Positions 1 to 11,591 of a stretch of DNA of 64,000 nucleotides are shown piece by piece. Numbering within the stretch: position 1 is the stretch's first letter; each line of letters starts with the position of its first letter. The notes under the pieces were generated by a model, which saw only the letters and a program-made list of their open reading frames with translations, did not search any database and had not been told where the DNA came from. The stretch is taken from assembly GCA_004352715.1 (NCBI GenBank), contig SCFE01000026.1:1396204-1460203 (forward strand). Reading direction: 5' to 3'. The stretch comes from Hofstenia miamia (lineage: Eukaryota; Xenacoelomorpha; Acoela). A program made the position numbers and the translations under genes.

Positions 1-700
1 CGAAGGCCAAAAGATTTGTGCTCATCGTCAGAGAGGCGGTAATAACGAATCAAGACGCCTCCAGACCACACATCAGGATTCATGAGTGCACGATGAGACT
101 CTTGATCGCAGACAACATGGAAGGACGTGGAGGGATGGAAATGACATCATCAAAGTGTAGAGCGGACGAACGAAGGTGGTCAGCAACATCTGAAGTGGAC
201 ACAGAGGCAGCAAAACGGCCAACATAGATATGAGCTTTGCGGGGAGGTGGCGGAAGTGAACTAATAGGAACAGCAAGGAGACGGCAGGAAGCACTAGAAC
301 CAAAAACTGGACGAGGACGATTACGGTTAGTTGATGAAGAGATAGACTGCTTGGGTGGATGCGGTAAAGCAGAAGGAGGAGCAAGCGCGGGTGTGAAACT
401 CGGAGCAGGATTACTCGGGAAAGATGAGACAGAACGTGAGGCAGCAGCGCTGTAGGAGAACATTTGGGATTGTAGTGATGAAACATCAGAGGAAAGCTTT
501 GTGAGGGATTCAGATAAGGATGATATGACGCCAGGGCCATCATAGGAGGACGGAGTCGAGGTAGAGAGAGCAGTGACCGCTTGGCGCAACAACGAAATGA
601 TGGCGTCTTTCTTCAGACCACCAACAGCGGAGGCAAACTGGGCATCGCTCAAATTTTTGAGGTCGGACAGCGAAATTTGGGGCATAGCCGAAATCTAATT
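1..700 (-). mobile_element. GC-rich LINE fragment, ORF1 region
   Basis: This block is clearly richer in G and C than the AT-rich DNA beyond position 700, so it looks like a younger or foreign-composition insertion. It contains one long minus-strand frame (80-685), and similarity continues in another frame to the window edge, where a proline/tryptophan patch (NPDVWSGG) resembles the segment that often follows the RNA-binding region of LINE ORF1 proteins. The element continues off the left side of the window. Confidence 0.55.
80..685 (-). pseudogene. LINE ORF1-like protein, frameshifted
   Basis: This 201-codon frame starts MPQISLSDLKNL, has a helical N-terminus (about residues 1-40), then a long Ser/Pro/Ala-rich linker, then a segment beginning HIYVGRFAASVSTSDVADHL (about residues 150-170) that resembles the RNA-recognition-like fold of non-LTR retrotransposon ORF1 proteins. 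ORF1 proteins of this kind bind the element's RNA. The frame stops at 80, but related sequence continues in another frame to base 1, so a frameshift is likely. A GC-rich reverse transcriptase tail on the same strand at 43476-43910 could be from the same family; that link rests on composition only. The family assignment is by architecture and not certain. Confidence 0.5.
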
Positions 701-2903
701 AAACTGTATAATAAACAGGCAAATTAAGAAAGATGTGTTGTTAATTTCCGTTTACTTTCAGTATTTTTTCAATATATATTAGTCAAAATGAATATATTTT
801 CCTTTATGCAAATATAACTAATTTTTTTTGCGTTTGCAATGTTCACAGTTCTACTAAGATTTTTTCTATATTTTTCAAGATACAAGAAGTTATAAAACAC
901 TGTTGTCAAATTAAAATTTGTGACAATGATGGGACACTTAAATTTAAACATACTATTATAGAATATGTTGAATTGTAAGTTTTCCTTGTTAGGAAAATTT
1001 CAACATTATTGATGTGTAGTATCCTATCTATTTTGTATTTTAATGAATGCATCTCTTCTCCAAGTAGATCTATACAAACACAAATGTCATGCAATTAAAT
1101 TGCCAGATGTGAAATTTATTTCAATTTTAAAATTGAGGTGTTGAATATCACGTTGTTAGTTTCTTTACAACGTTGAAGAATTGCATCGATATTTATTCCT
1201 ACATTAATTTTCTTGCAAGGTTTCGAATGCTTATAAATTCATAATTATTTTTTGCATTTATTTTCGAAAATTCATATATTATTTACTCCATTTATTTTGT
1301 GAATGTATGTTTGTTTAGTATTATATTTCAAGACTTGTGATAACTGGATTTTTAAGTACCAATGAGAAAGTTAATGTTGTTTCCTATATTTATTTTCATT
1401 AGTCATTAATAATTCGTCCCATTCAAATGAAAATGGGTTTTCTGGCTTTCTGTACATTTTGAGATTCAATATTTCTTTTGGAATTGCATTAAGTTTCCTT
1501 TAGGCTTGGTGAAACAGCGTTTAAATCACAGATGTTTCACTTGCTTTTTACTATATCTTTCCATTCCTTTCCTTTTACAATTTGATTTGAAATATTCAGA
1601 GATGGTGAGACTTCCGATTTTATATCAAGATTTCGTAAATTTTTTCGAAGTCATTCTAAAAGAACATGTGTTCCCAAGATTTCTGGTTAATATCATTAGA
1701 TTTTTATGAAAGCCACTTCCGTTGCTAATATAAAAAATATACCTCTTTGTAAAATATACCGTTTGAATATACAACGATCAGGATTAGATATATGTCAGTT
1801 TTTCGTTTCTGTCTGTTTTAAATCATAGTGAGGCAAAGATTACTTCAAAATTCAGTTGAATCTAAATATAAGTTATCGTTTATGCAATAATTTGTATTAT
1901 ATCTCAGTTTTTTAGTCCTTTTGTTAGAAGGTTTTTTATTTAATGGAGGTATATGCTGCAATTCCCTTCAACACAACGCATTTGTTCATTTACTGTTCTA
2001 TCTTTTTTCACAGCAATTAATTTATTTAGGATTATCTACGAGATTGTCATTGTGAGTGCAAATCTTTTATTTATTCAATTGTTCATAACATACGAAATTA
2101 TTACTCGAATTATATTAATGACTTGGAATTTAAAATTATGGTGAGCGTTTTAATCACCAATTTCCAGTTTGTTCCCATAACATGCAAACAAAATAAAAAT
2201 ATTCTTTCGATATTTCTCAAAAAGTTTACGAAATAAGATTATCGTATTTTTAATGGCATTTAATCTTGTAGCTTTTTTACGATACAATATATATATACTT
2301 TTTGTATTTTTTGGAAAGTACTATGTGATGAATTTAATAGTTTTCTGTTAGAAAACTGCCTATTGTCACAAACATGAATCCATGAAATTTTATAGCTTAT
2401 ACGAATTATCCTCTGTCAATAAATTTAGCTTATATGTTATAGGTGGATTGAGAGAGCGCACCGCTCGTGGAAAAGTACATTTCCATAATTAATGGAAAAA
2501 TTGTGAAATTATCAAATTTCGTTATATGTATTATTGAAAAATATAACATAAAAATTTGTTTCATAAAATACATTTCGGCGTTTTGTACGGCAAAAATGGT
2601 TTTTTTCGAACACAAATTTTCTTCATAAATTTGAGCTCGGCGTCATCAAGCTACAAAGGAGGTGTATGCCACTTGCCAAGACTCCTTTTTTACTTTTATA
2701 TTATTTAAGCACACGTTCAACACTATTAAGCCTTGTTGTTTATTAAAAAGCTGTTTCCATTATTACTGTATTTGTATAAAATTTGTAGATGGATAAGAGA
2801 GTTGAAAACTATTTAACAATATTATGGGAATTAAATGGTATGCAAATTATTAAATTATCAAAATGCGAAGTATTCAATTCCAAATGTTTGAAAGGGTTCT
2901 TTT
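701..2903. other. AT-rich DNA, no gene recognised
   Basis: About 2.2 kb of AT-rich sequence. All open frames are under 70 codons, are low-complexity in composition and match no domain I recognise. No convincing terminal repeats were found. Confidence 0.6.
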
Positions 2904-3257
2904 CAGACTTGTCAACGAGGCGAGCTTCTAACGAGCCAAGCTTGAGCACAGCATTTGATATACAACGAGCCCAAAACGAGCCTATTTTAGAAAAAGCAAG
3001 TTTATAGTTGTGCTTGTTAATTTGATTATGGAGATTTTTCTTTTTTTGCAGTCTCTATGTCTTTCGTATAATCTTATTTAAGAAATGTTTATTTAATAAT
3101 AGGAAGAGCTATGTACAAAATTCTTTTAGCACTATATTTTTAAAAAAATAACGAGCTAAAACAAGCCTCATTCAAAGATTTTATGTGGCGAGCCGAGCCG
3201 AACTTACACAAAATTTAAACGAGCCGAGCCGAGCTTTTCGACTCGTTGACAAGTCTG
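2904..3257. mobile_element. hAT-like MITE with GAGCC subterminal repeats
   Basis: The left end reads CAGACTTGTCAACGAG and the right end is its reverse complement, giving a 16-bp terminal inverted repeat on a 354-bp element. Both ends are followed inward by several copies of CGAGC/GAGCC, the clustered subterminal motif pattern typical of hAT elements. The 8 bp outside each end (GTTCTTTT and GTCCTATT) agree at 6 of 8 positions, which fits an aged 8-bp hAT target duplication. There is no coding capacity, so it is non-autonomous. Confidence 0.72.
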
Positions 3258-3812
3258 GTCCTATTTTGATAAGTACGTGCAACTTCACAATGCAGTAAAA
3301 TATTTATTTCGATTTCAAGAGCTGTTTATTTAATTAAGACTTTAGAATATTACATGTTAAATCAAAAAGCTCTATCCTTAACTGAAAGTAGGCAGAACTT
3401 ATCAGTACCCTATTTCCGATTAGCTTCAACTTCTACTTAGAATAATGGGTTGTTTTGATTACTTGATTGCCTACTTTGAAGTTCTCATACAATGATTTCA
3501 ACCGAAATAATATTTCACATTAGAAGAATGTACTTTTTACTGAATTCCTAATTCTGCAAAATATGTCTAAGCTTTAGAAATGTATAATTTTCCAGAAAGC
3601 AATTGTGGATATAACGTAATTTACATTTATTGTTAAATGAACGTTATGGTTTGTTTTTGCAGTGTACTTCCGTTACGGTTTGTTTTGGCAATGTATTTTG
3701 TTTATTTTATATTTTATTATGTGAATAATTCATAATTGACAGTTAATTTTAATAAGTGTTTGAATGTTGGTATTAAAACCTTGTGAAATTTGAAATGTTT
3801 GTCAAAGACCTA
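3258..3812. other. AT-rich DNA, no gene recognised
   Basis: Short non-coding interval between two small inverted-repeat elements. No frame of note. Confidence 0.6.
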
Positions 3813-3943
3813 TATATGTTACAGTAAGATTGTGTAATTAGGAATTTCGTGAAATCTAGCTATTTTAATGTTTTTATGAAATACCAATTTCACAAATTCA
3901 CTGAATTTTAGGGATTTCACGAAATTTTTTACTGTAACATATA
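3813..3943. mobile_element. Short palindromic MITE-like element
   Basis: A 131-bp element bounded by TATATGTTACAGTAA and its exact reverse complement. Further inward AATTTCGTGAAAT on the left pairs with ATTTCACGAAATT on the right, so most of the element could fold into one imperfect hairpin. It has no coding capacity. Confidence 0.6.
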
Positions 3944-5040
3944 CATATAACAATTGTTTCATTAGGGATTCTTTCAAGTGTTTGTATGAAAGTCAATTAG
4001 GTTCTATACATTGTTAGTATAAAATTTTATTATTGTAAGCAAATCTTCGTCTAAAATTGCTACTACACTCACTTTGTTTTTTGTATTTTTGCTTTTGATT
4101 AGTAATTTTTTTTACAATTGCTGTATAATGAGAAAGCTATTTTAAAAAAGTCGTTAACATAATTATTCTCTGCGCTTCCTGTTTTCTATTGACATGTATT
4201 TAACTTTTAATTAATCGAACAAGACAGAATTTTACCTTTATCAACACATAATTTTTTCATGTGCTTCTAATTCTGTAGACACAATTCTATTTTCAACAGA
4301 GTTGGAAAAAAAGTATATTTTTTTTACAAAAAAGCGGTTTCTTAGCGTTCTTAGACGAAACCACTCCAACTTACTAAAATTGTGCTAATGAACACATATA
4401 GTAGAAAACGTTCATTTTTCGTTTTGCTATTTTTCAGCAGAAAGTAGGTTATGAAAGTACGAATGGACGAAAACATAAATGCGACTGTATAATGACGTTT
4501 TTACTATCAGCATTGATCCTGGTAACTACCTTGTTCTGCGCTAAAGAGTAGTGCGAAAAGTATAATTCAACTTTATTTCAGTAGCAGATTTAGAATTGTA
4601 GTAATGGTCATTAATTATTTTAAGAATTTGATAATGGCAATTTTAAAAAATGTAACATCAATCAATAGCCTTCATTAATTGCAATTAATTTTACCAACTT
4701 TAATTTCTGAACGGCTCTGATAGCGTCACTGATTGTCTACTGAAATATACACTCTTGTATATATTGGTTTAATATCTTTATATAATGCAAAATCTTTTAA
4801 AAATGTAGATATCGAGAAATATATATTGAAAACATTGTCTTTCAGTGTTGTCACACCGTAGGGGTCTCGGACCCTTAATTTTCTGAAATTTTTAGAAATT
4901 TTTAATCATTTACTTCTCCATGCTAAATTTCATACAAGATATATTGAAATGCCATTTGGCAATGCTAACGTGGGAATCAAAATTCTTTAGCAAATAAGGT
5001 AAATATAGTTGACATGCCAAATTTTTTTCAGTCTCCAACA
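3944..5040. other. AT-rich DNA, no gene recognised
   Basis: About 1.1 kb without a recognisable gene or repeat boundary. Confidence 0.55.
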
Positions 5041-5654
5041 ACTACAGTATTTGCCAAAAAATATCCCAATAGAGCACAAAGAGATCCATGTAGTGTTTAG
5101 AAAATCCCAATAAAGCACAAAGAAATCCTCATAGGGACTAAGAAATCCCAATAAGGCAAAAGGAGATCCAACTAAGGCAAACAAACATCCCAATTGTGCA
5201 AACAAATATCCAACATGTATCCATTATGAAAAACACTATATATATTGAACAGATAATCCAATTAGCAATTTTTGAGGATGACTTCGGAAAATAAGTTTCT
5301 TAGATTTTGTGCAAATGAAACTTGCACAAAGAAAAATATGTTTTCCAACAGATGGTGCACTTGAGAACAAGCGGTATGAAAGTATATGTAAAGTATATGA
5401 ATACATGTACAGTAGTTATCTATGGTTTACTATTCTCAGGTTAAAAAAAAATTGCACTCATTATCAATGATAATTTATAAAGTGTCTTTGATTTGTATTT
5501 GTTAAAAAACAGTGAGATTTTACTTAACGTATCGCCTTCAAAATAAAAATATAGACAATTTAGATGAAGAGCTCCAAATTTTTCCGATAAACTTGTGATA
5601 AAAAATTTGAAATCAACAACTGTTTTTGTAACAACAATGTATTCACTTTTGTAT

Positions 5655-5766
5655 AACAAGTTTAAAAACGATAGAACAATAATTCTCATCTTAATATATA
5701 TATATATATATATATAACAAGTTTAAAAACGATAGAACAATAATTCTCATCTTGATATATATATAT
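5655..5766. repeat. Tandem duplication with TA microsatellite at gap edge
   Basis: A ~42-bp segment (ATAACAAGTTTAAAAACGAT and onward) occurs twice, separated by a TA run, immediately before the N gap. It may be a real duplication or two unmerged contig ends. Confidence 0.6.
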
Positions 5767-5868
5767 NNNNNNNNNNNNNNNNNNNNNNNNNNNNNNNNNN
5801 NNNNNNNNNNNNNNNNNNNNNNNNNNNNNNNNNNNNNNNNNNNNNNNNNNNNNNNNNNNNNNNNNNNN
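5767..5868. other. Assembly gap (102 N)
   Basis: Run of N flanked on both sides by TA dinucleotide repeats, which probably caused the assembly break. Confidence 0.97.
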
Positions 5869-5870
5869 AA

Positions 5871-5909
<39 letters not shown>

Positions 5910-6108
5910 TGGTCGAATTCAGTTCAAATAATTTTATTGGACATTTTTTTGTCTTAATTGGATGACTAATTGCCTTACTCGGATCTTTTTATGCCCAATT
6001 CTGATTTTTAAAAGCCTTAATTGGATTTTCAATCTCAATATTGATTTCCTAGTGCCATAATCGGATCTCTTTGTGCTCTCTTGGGATATTTTTTGGCAAT
6101 TACTGTAG

Positions 6109-8631
6109 TGTATTTGATTCAAATATTCCACCTAATTAGCAAAATAATTCTGATTTGGTGCAAGGATTTGTATGCATTGCTTTTATACATCAGTGTTGAA
6201 TAATTGTTGAAAGAAGGAAATATGAATTCGGTTATTAAATACTCTATATTGACTTTACAATTGTGTCACTATTAGAAAGAATTAATTATTTGAGCATGTA
6301 ATTTAGATACCTTTGATTTATAATTGTATGACATTATGCCTTTCTTTGTGGAAATTCACTTAATTTCTCTCTTAATGTCAATACTTTTAAGTACAGTATT
6401 TAACAATTTCTTTTTCAAATGGGAATTTATGTTTTTTGTATTGCGAGAGTTTATTCTTAATTTCTATCATCGAATTCATTTTTGATTTAAGCGACTCTTA
6501 AATTGCCAAAATACTTAAATTTATTGTTATTAACCCTTTCGATCCGACTTTTGCACAATTAACTTTCAATCATTTTTTTGGTATCGCCCACTTATTATGA
6601 CACTCCTTAACTACCATAAGCAAAATTGAAAATTTTTATAATAGGTACATGTGTTTTTCGACCATGGGACAAACATGTCCCAGCAGTATTATAAACGTTT
6701 AAAATTGATTTTAGTATTTGGAAAATGTTCTTAGGACTTTTCATTTGGTACTATTTTCAAAACGTCTACAAAGCACCGGGTATTAAAACATTAGATGATT
6801 TGTATAGTGATGCAAGCAGAAGACTTGTTAAAATATCACTACCGCTATTATTCATGTTTATAGTTGTTTTTTGTGTTATATGTTTTGTAGATGTGTTATC
6901 CATTTTAAAATTCGTCTTGAAGTTCCGGTTTAGTAGTTGTTTTTACTAGTTTATTTCTTTTTACTATTTTTAAAAACAATGTTATTTTTTTTATTCAGTG
7001 GCGTACAACAAGGGGAATGTACCCACGTCAGGTTTTCAAAACTGGTTTTGATTGGTTAAATCAAAAACTAAATCGAGAAATGCTTTTTTAAGAATAAATT
7101 TTTTAATATTTTCGCATGATCAAGACCGTCAAAAAAAACAGCGTACGCCCCTGATCCTATTCATGCAATGTCAGAGCCTATCTACAAATTTCTATCTAGG
7201 AATTAAGTAAGGAAATATCGAAACTGTTAACAGCAAAATGGGAAGCCCTGTATATGCATTTAGATTTACTGAGTTAAGTAGATTTCGTCATTCCTTTATT
7301 TATTATATGAGAATTGCCATGATGGAGGTATATTTAAGATGGTTTTCATTTTATCTTTGACGTTTTTAACTATTGTTTAGCAATTTAATCCATCACTAGT
7401 GATTGGTTCTGTAAACACCAAATGCCATGTTTGTAAGAATGATTTCAACGTGTAAATATAAGTTTGCACATTACATGAAAATCAATCTAAGTTCATTTCA
7501 ATAATTAGTAAGGATAATTTATTCACTTTTTAGCGTTTAATAATATATGTTGTGTAATAATTAAAGTTTGTAATTGAATCAGCATTAAATCTGCAGTCTC
7601 ATGTAACCATCTTCCGATGTCAATGTTGTATGGAATTTATAATGCTTGTAACTGTTTTCTTGATAATCGCCTACTTATTTGGTATTTTTTAAATTTTTAC
7701 TGTAGTATGATGTAGTTCTATAAAAGCGGGTTTTTGCGGGGTTGCAAGTACGATATGCTTTTTGTGTTAAAAATTTGAAATAGGTACCGTATGCGTGTTT
7801 CAAATTTGAGGATGTGGTGTTCTTACCATCCATTAACACCTAACAATATTGGATAGAATCAAATATTTCATGAATACAATTTGGAGAGTTTGTCCAAGAT
7901 TTAATAGATTGAACTCATATCAAGTGTTTAGCGACTGTTATATTTAATGAAGTGGACAATGAATGTATAATATCATTCTGTATTGGAAATATATGCTGCA
8001 CCCTTTGAACCACATGGTAGTTTCTTGGTTTCAAGGGATCTCAAGACAACCGATAACAAAATTAGATTTGTAAACGGTGTCTAATTCATTCCCGGAAGTC
8101 TGCTTTTAATTTCATATATTTATGCATCATCAGTGATGTTGATATTTTCATAGCTGTTTGGTTGTTAAAACAAGTGGAAGGTCAATCGCATCTTGAACAG
8201 TTTATTGGGAAACCTCCAATTAGTAATCATATTTATTTTTATAATCACATAAATCAATCGATTTGATGCTAGAAGCAGACGATTGCATTTTGTGTAAATT
8301 TACTTTTGTTCAAAAAACTTATTTACAATTTTTTTCTGTAAAAATGGGAGTCAGCCCCCACCCCGCTTTAAAATTCTAAACGCGCCTCTGAAATTACGTT
8401 TTATATATTGTAATATTTATTATGTATTGTACCGATATTGAGCCTTGAATAATGTAATAATAGTGGAATTTGTTTAATTATCTAATATCATATGAATGAT
8501 GGATTCTCAATTGAGTATTCATTAGACGTAACAGGTTGTTTTTCATATAGTAATGGATGGTTACGTTTGCAAACCAATACTATATTTTTTTCAAAATATT
8601 TCCGATAGAATAATTAGTTTTTGTAATTTAG
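6109..8631. other. Upstream flank of phosphatase gene 1; possible piggyBac-like end at 6530
   Basis: About 2.5 kb with no supported gene. At 6530 the sequence TTAACCCTTTCGATCCGAC combines a TTAA with a CCCTTT start, and at 6664-6681 there is a palindrome TGGGACAAACATGTCCCA; this pairing is seen in piggyBac-like MITEs. No matching right end was found. A hydrophobic 74-codon frame at 6725-6949 has no recognisable domain. The 5' leader exon or promoter of the phosphatase gene could lie in this interval. Confidence 0.35.
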
Positions 8632-8637
8632 TGCATG
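8632..8637 (+). promoter_or_regulatory. 3' splice site 3 nt before the start codon
   Basis: A T-rich tract ending TTTTTGTAATTTAG at 8631 is followed by TGC and then the ATG at 8635. It has the form of a splice acceptor. It could close an intron in the 5' leader or be a spliced-leader trans-splice site. The same arrangement precedes the ATGs at 17020 and 21926. Confidence 0.55.
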
Positions 8638-9459
8638 GCTTTGCATGAGATTGTCTTGCTTGTTGTTCTTTTTTCCATCACTGGCATAATCAACTACTTT
8701 CAGTTGTGGTTAGTTTATACTGTTAAACCACCACTATTCTTCTTTAAGCATGGGTTATTTTGTAATGATGAGGACATCTCATATCCATTTGTTCCTGATA
8801 CCATTAAGTACCCAATCATACCATACGCCTCACTTTCTGTTATATTGTTTGGATTTTTCTCGTGGGTTGTTCATCGTCGAGAAACTTCTCAAGGCTTGTC
8901 TAGAATTTTATTGAATTTTTTCTTCAATGTAGTTTATTTCTGCATTGGTTGTGTGCTCACGAGTTCGATCACTAACGTTACTAAGCTCTGTGTAGGCCGC
9001 TTACGGCCCTATTTTCTTACAGTTTGCAATCCACTTCAATGTCAACATTTGACATCATCATATGTTGAAGACTTTCATTGTGATATCGGCTATGTGGACG
9101 ATCGTGAAAATCGGATGAGCTTTCCCAGTGGTCACGCGTCTATCTCCGCTTATTGTTCAATTATGTTGTATCTTTGTATAAGAATCTTCCTCAATGAACA
9201 CTTTTCAAAGTTGAAAAAGCTTCTACTACTAAACTTATTGCAGTTGATGGTTTTGCTGTCGGGTGTGTTGATAGCAATCACGAGACTCAATGACTTCAAG
9301 CATCATCCTTCCGACGTTTTTGTTGGATACTTCATCGGAGCTTTAGTTGCTTGGATTGTTTTCCTGTATCTTTTCAAAACCAATTTAACTGAAGAGGAGA
9401 AATCGAATTATGGGTCGATACCTAGCTTAGAAAATCTCTTAGGTGACGACCAAATGTAG
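8635..9459 (+). CDS. Phospholipid (lipid phosphate) phosphatase, PAP2 superfamily
   Basis: Intact 274-residue single-exon frame. Family members dephosphorylate phosphatidate, lysophosphatidate and related lipid phosphates in plasma or internal membranes; the substrate here is unknown. All three PAP2 signature motifs are present: KLCVGRLRP (117-125), FPSGH (163-167, catalytic His 167), and TRLNDFKHHPSD (216-227, with Arg217, His223 and Asp227). Hydrophobic stretches fit six membrane spans, with the cysteine-rich loop between motifs 1 and 2 (126-160) on the non-cytosolic face, as usual. Length matches the animal family (~270-310). Thr replaces the usual first Ser of motif 3. The start is the first ATG, 3 nt after an acceptor-like AG. 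The paralogue at 21926-42338 has an intron inside motif 1 and this gene does not, so intron loss, intron gain or a retrocopy are all possible. The ends of the protein differ from the paralogue. Confidence 0.93.
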   Translation: MALHEIVLLVVLFSITGIINYFQLWLVYTVKPPLFFFKHGLFCNDEDISYPFVPDTIKYPIIPYASLSVILFGFFSWVVHRRETSQGLSRILLNFFFNVVYFCIGCVLTSSITNVTKLCVGRLRPYFLTVCNPLQCQHLTSSYVEDFHCDIGYVDDRENRMSFPSGHASISAYCSIMLYLCIRIFLNEHFSKLKKLLLLNLLQLMVLLSGVLIAITRLNDFKHHPSDVFVGYFIGALVAWIVFLYLFKTNLTEEEKSNYGSIPSLENLLGDDQM

Positions 9460-10591
9460 CTTAGCATCATGCAGCAATGCAGCATGTGAGTATTTCAAAT
9501 TTATTGCAGACAATTTCGAGTGTTTTTTCAAAATTTGAATTATGTATGTTAACTCGTGGGATTGTTACGGATGGTGCAAGTTAAAATTTAATTTTATACA
9601 AATATCTCACACAAAATTCACTGTCACAACTGGCAACAAATTATATTTTCTTTTCCACATATGGCTCAATATAGTTGATTCACAATACTAGTGAAAAGAT
9701 TAACATTGCTTACTAGCCAGCTGCTATGCTATATTTCTCTTTTGTGCAGCTGAATCAATAATTTGCCATAATGATTTTTTATTTTAAGCTAACAATTAAT
9801 ATGGCTATTGTAAGCATATTCAAATTTTATTTTGTTTTTGCTAAAAGTAAAACTTTTTAATTTGTAAAAAATGTGTTCCATTTTAAAAAATGGTGAATTG
9901 CATTTGAGTTACTTTAAATTTGCTCCTATTTGAAAAAATCGTAGTTTTTTGCTGATGTTTTCCATTCTTCTGCAATGATTTTCCTTTTGTTTACAATTAT
10001 ATGTATGAGTTTTAGAATATGTTGTTATTGTATTTAAATGAATTGTGCAATATTTATTGATTACTCATTTTCTTTCCATACATATAGGAACTAATTAATT
10101 TAAGCTAATAATTTTTAAAAGTAATTTGAAACTGCTAATTTGTAATCTCAATTTTGCGTAGTTAAGTCGAAATGGATCCAGTAGTAAAGAAAAGCAGGGG
10201 AATATATATGCAGCTTTCTCAAAATGATCAATTTTCAATAACTTTTTACACTTTTCTATTGATTTTGATATGAAAAAAGTTGTTTTTTCGAAATTCTGGA
10301 TTTGGCAGCAAGGCAGTAAAAAAACTACGGCCATACCCGTATAAATAATTATTCAATTATAACCTCATTTCAACTATGTACCAATATGTTTTGAGCAATT
10401 TTTTGCATTTTTAAGAAGACCTGCCTTTTACGGACATCCCTAATGTTTTTGAAGCCACTTTAATTTCAGTGTTTTAACCATTTCATTCAATATATTAAAT
10501 ATTTATTTAGAAAATAATACATTGATGAGTATGAAAGGTGAATACCATTTTGGTAGAGCATTCTTTTTAATGAAGAAATCCTATTATTTGT
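9460..10591. other. 3' flank of phosphatase gene 1, nothing recognised
   Basis: AT-rich DNA up to the first 1000-N gap. It probably contains the 3' UTR of the phosphatase, but I cannot place a specific polyadenylation site. Confidence 0.5.
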
Positions 10592-11591
10592 NNNNNNNNN
10601 NNNNNNNNNNNNNNNNNNNNNNNNNNNNNNNNNNNNNNNNNNNNNNNNNNNNNNNNNNNNNNNNNNNNNNNNNNNNNNNNNNNNNNNNNNNNNNNNNNNN
10701 NNNNNNNNNNNNNNNNNNNNNNNNNNNNNNNNNNNNNNNNNNNNNNNNNNNNNNNNNNNNNNNNNNNNNNNNNNNNNNNNNNNNNNNNNNNNNNNNNNNN
10801 NNNNNNNNNNNNNNNNNNNNNNNNNNNNNNNNNNNNNNNNNNNNNNNNNNNNNNNNNNNNNNNNNNNNNNNNNNNNNNNNNNNNNNNNNNNNNNNNNNNN
10901 NNNNNNNNNNNNNNNNNNNNNNNNNNNNNNNNNNNNNNNNNNNNNNNNNNNNNNNNNNNNNNNNNNNNNNNNNNNNNNNNNNNNNNNNNNNNNNNNNNNN
11001 NNNNNNNNNNNNNNNNNNNNNNNNNNNNNNNNNNNNNNNNNNNNNNNNNNNNNNNNNNNNNNNNNNNNNNNNNNNNNNNNNNNNNNNNNNNNNNNNNNNN
11101 NNNNNNNNNNNNNNNNNNNNNNNNNNNNNNNNNNNNNNNNNNNNNNNNNNNNNNNNNNNNNNNNNNNNNNNNNNNNNNNNNNNNNNNNNNNNNNNNNNNN
11201 NNNNNNNNNNNNNNNNNNNNNNNNNNNNNNNNNNNNNNNNNNNNNNNNNNNNNNNNNNNNNNNNNNNNNNNNNNNNNNNNNNNNNNNNNNNNNNNNNNNN
11301 NNNNNNNNNNNNNNNNNNNNNNNNNNNNNNNNNNNNNNNNNNNNNNNNNNNNNNNNNNNNNNNNNNNNNNNNNNNNNNNNNNNNNNNNNNNNNNNNNNNN
11401 NNNNNNNNNNNNNNNNNNNNNNNNNNNNNNNNNNNNNNNNNNNNNNNNNNNNNNNNNNNNNNNNNNNNNNNNNNNNNNNNNNNNNNNNNNNNNNNNNNNN
11501 NNNNNNNNNNNNNNNNNNNNNNNNNNNNNNNNNNNNNNNNNNNNNNNNNNNNNNNNNNNNNNNNNNNNNNNNNNNNNNNNNNNNNNNNNNN
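10592..11591. other. Assembly gap (1000 N)
   Basis: Exactly 1000 N. The open frame that spans it is an artefact. Confidence 0.98.

Larger units (their letters stand above)
5041..6108. mobile_element. Foldback-type element with 21-bp subrepeats
   Basis: The arms 5041-5207 and 5942-6108 are inverted relative to each other. The outermost ~47 bp are nearly identical (beginning ACTACAGTA, then TTGCCAAAAAATATCCCA). Inside that, both arms consist of degenerate ~21-bp units resembling AATCCAATTAAGGCAAAAA repeated about six times. The centre holds unrelated AT-rich DNA, TA microsatellites and an assembly gap. Long arms built of short tandem repeats are the hallmark of foldback-like elements. The frames across the arms are by-products of the 21-bp (7-codon) period. 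No transposase was seen. Confidence 0.65.

Noticed and set aside
5934-6131. Lys/Arg-rich 65-codon frame with 7-residue periodicity
   Set aside because: The periodicity is the 21-bp repeat of the foldback arm read in frame, not a protein repeat under selection.
6725-6949. Hydrophobic 74-codon frame as a small membrane protein gene
   Set aside because: No domain, no splice or regulatory support, composition explained by T-rich DNA.
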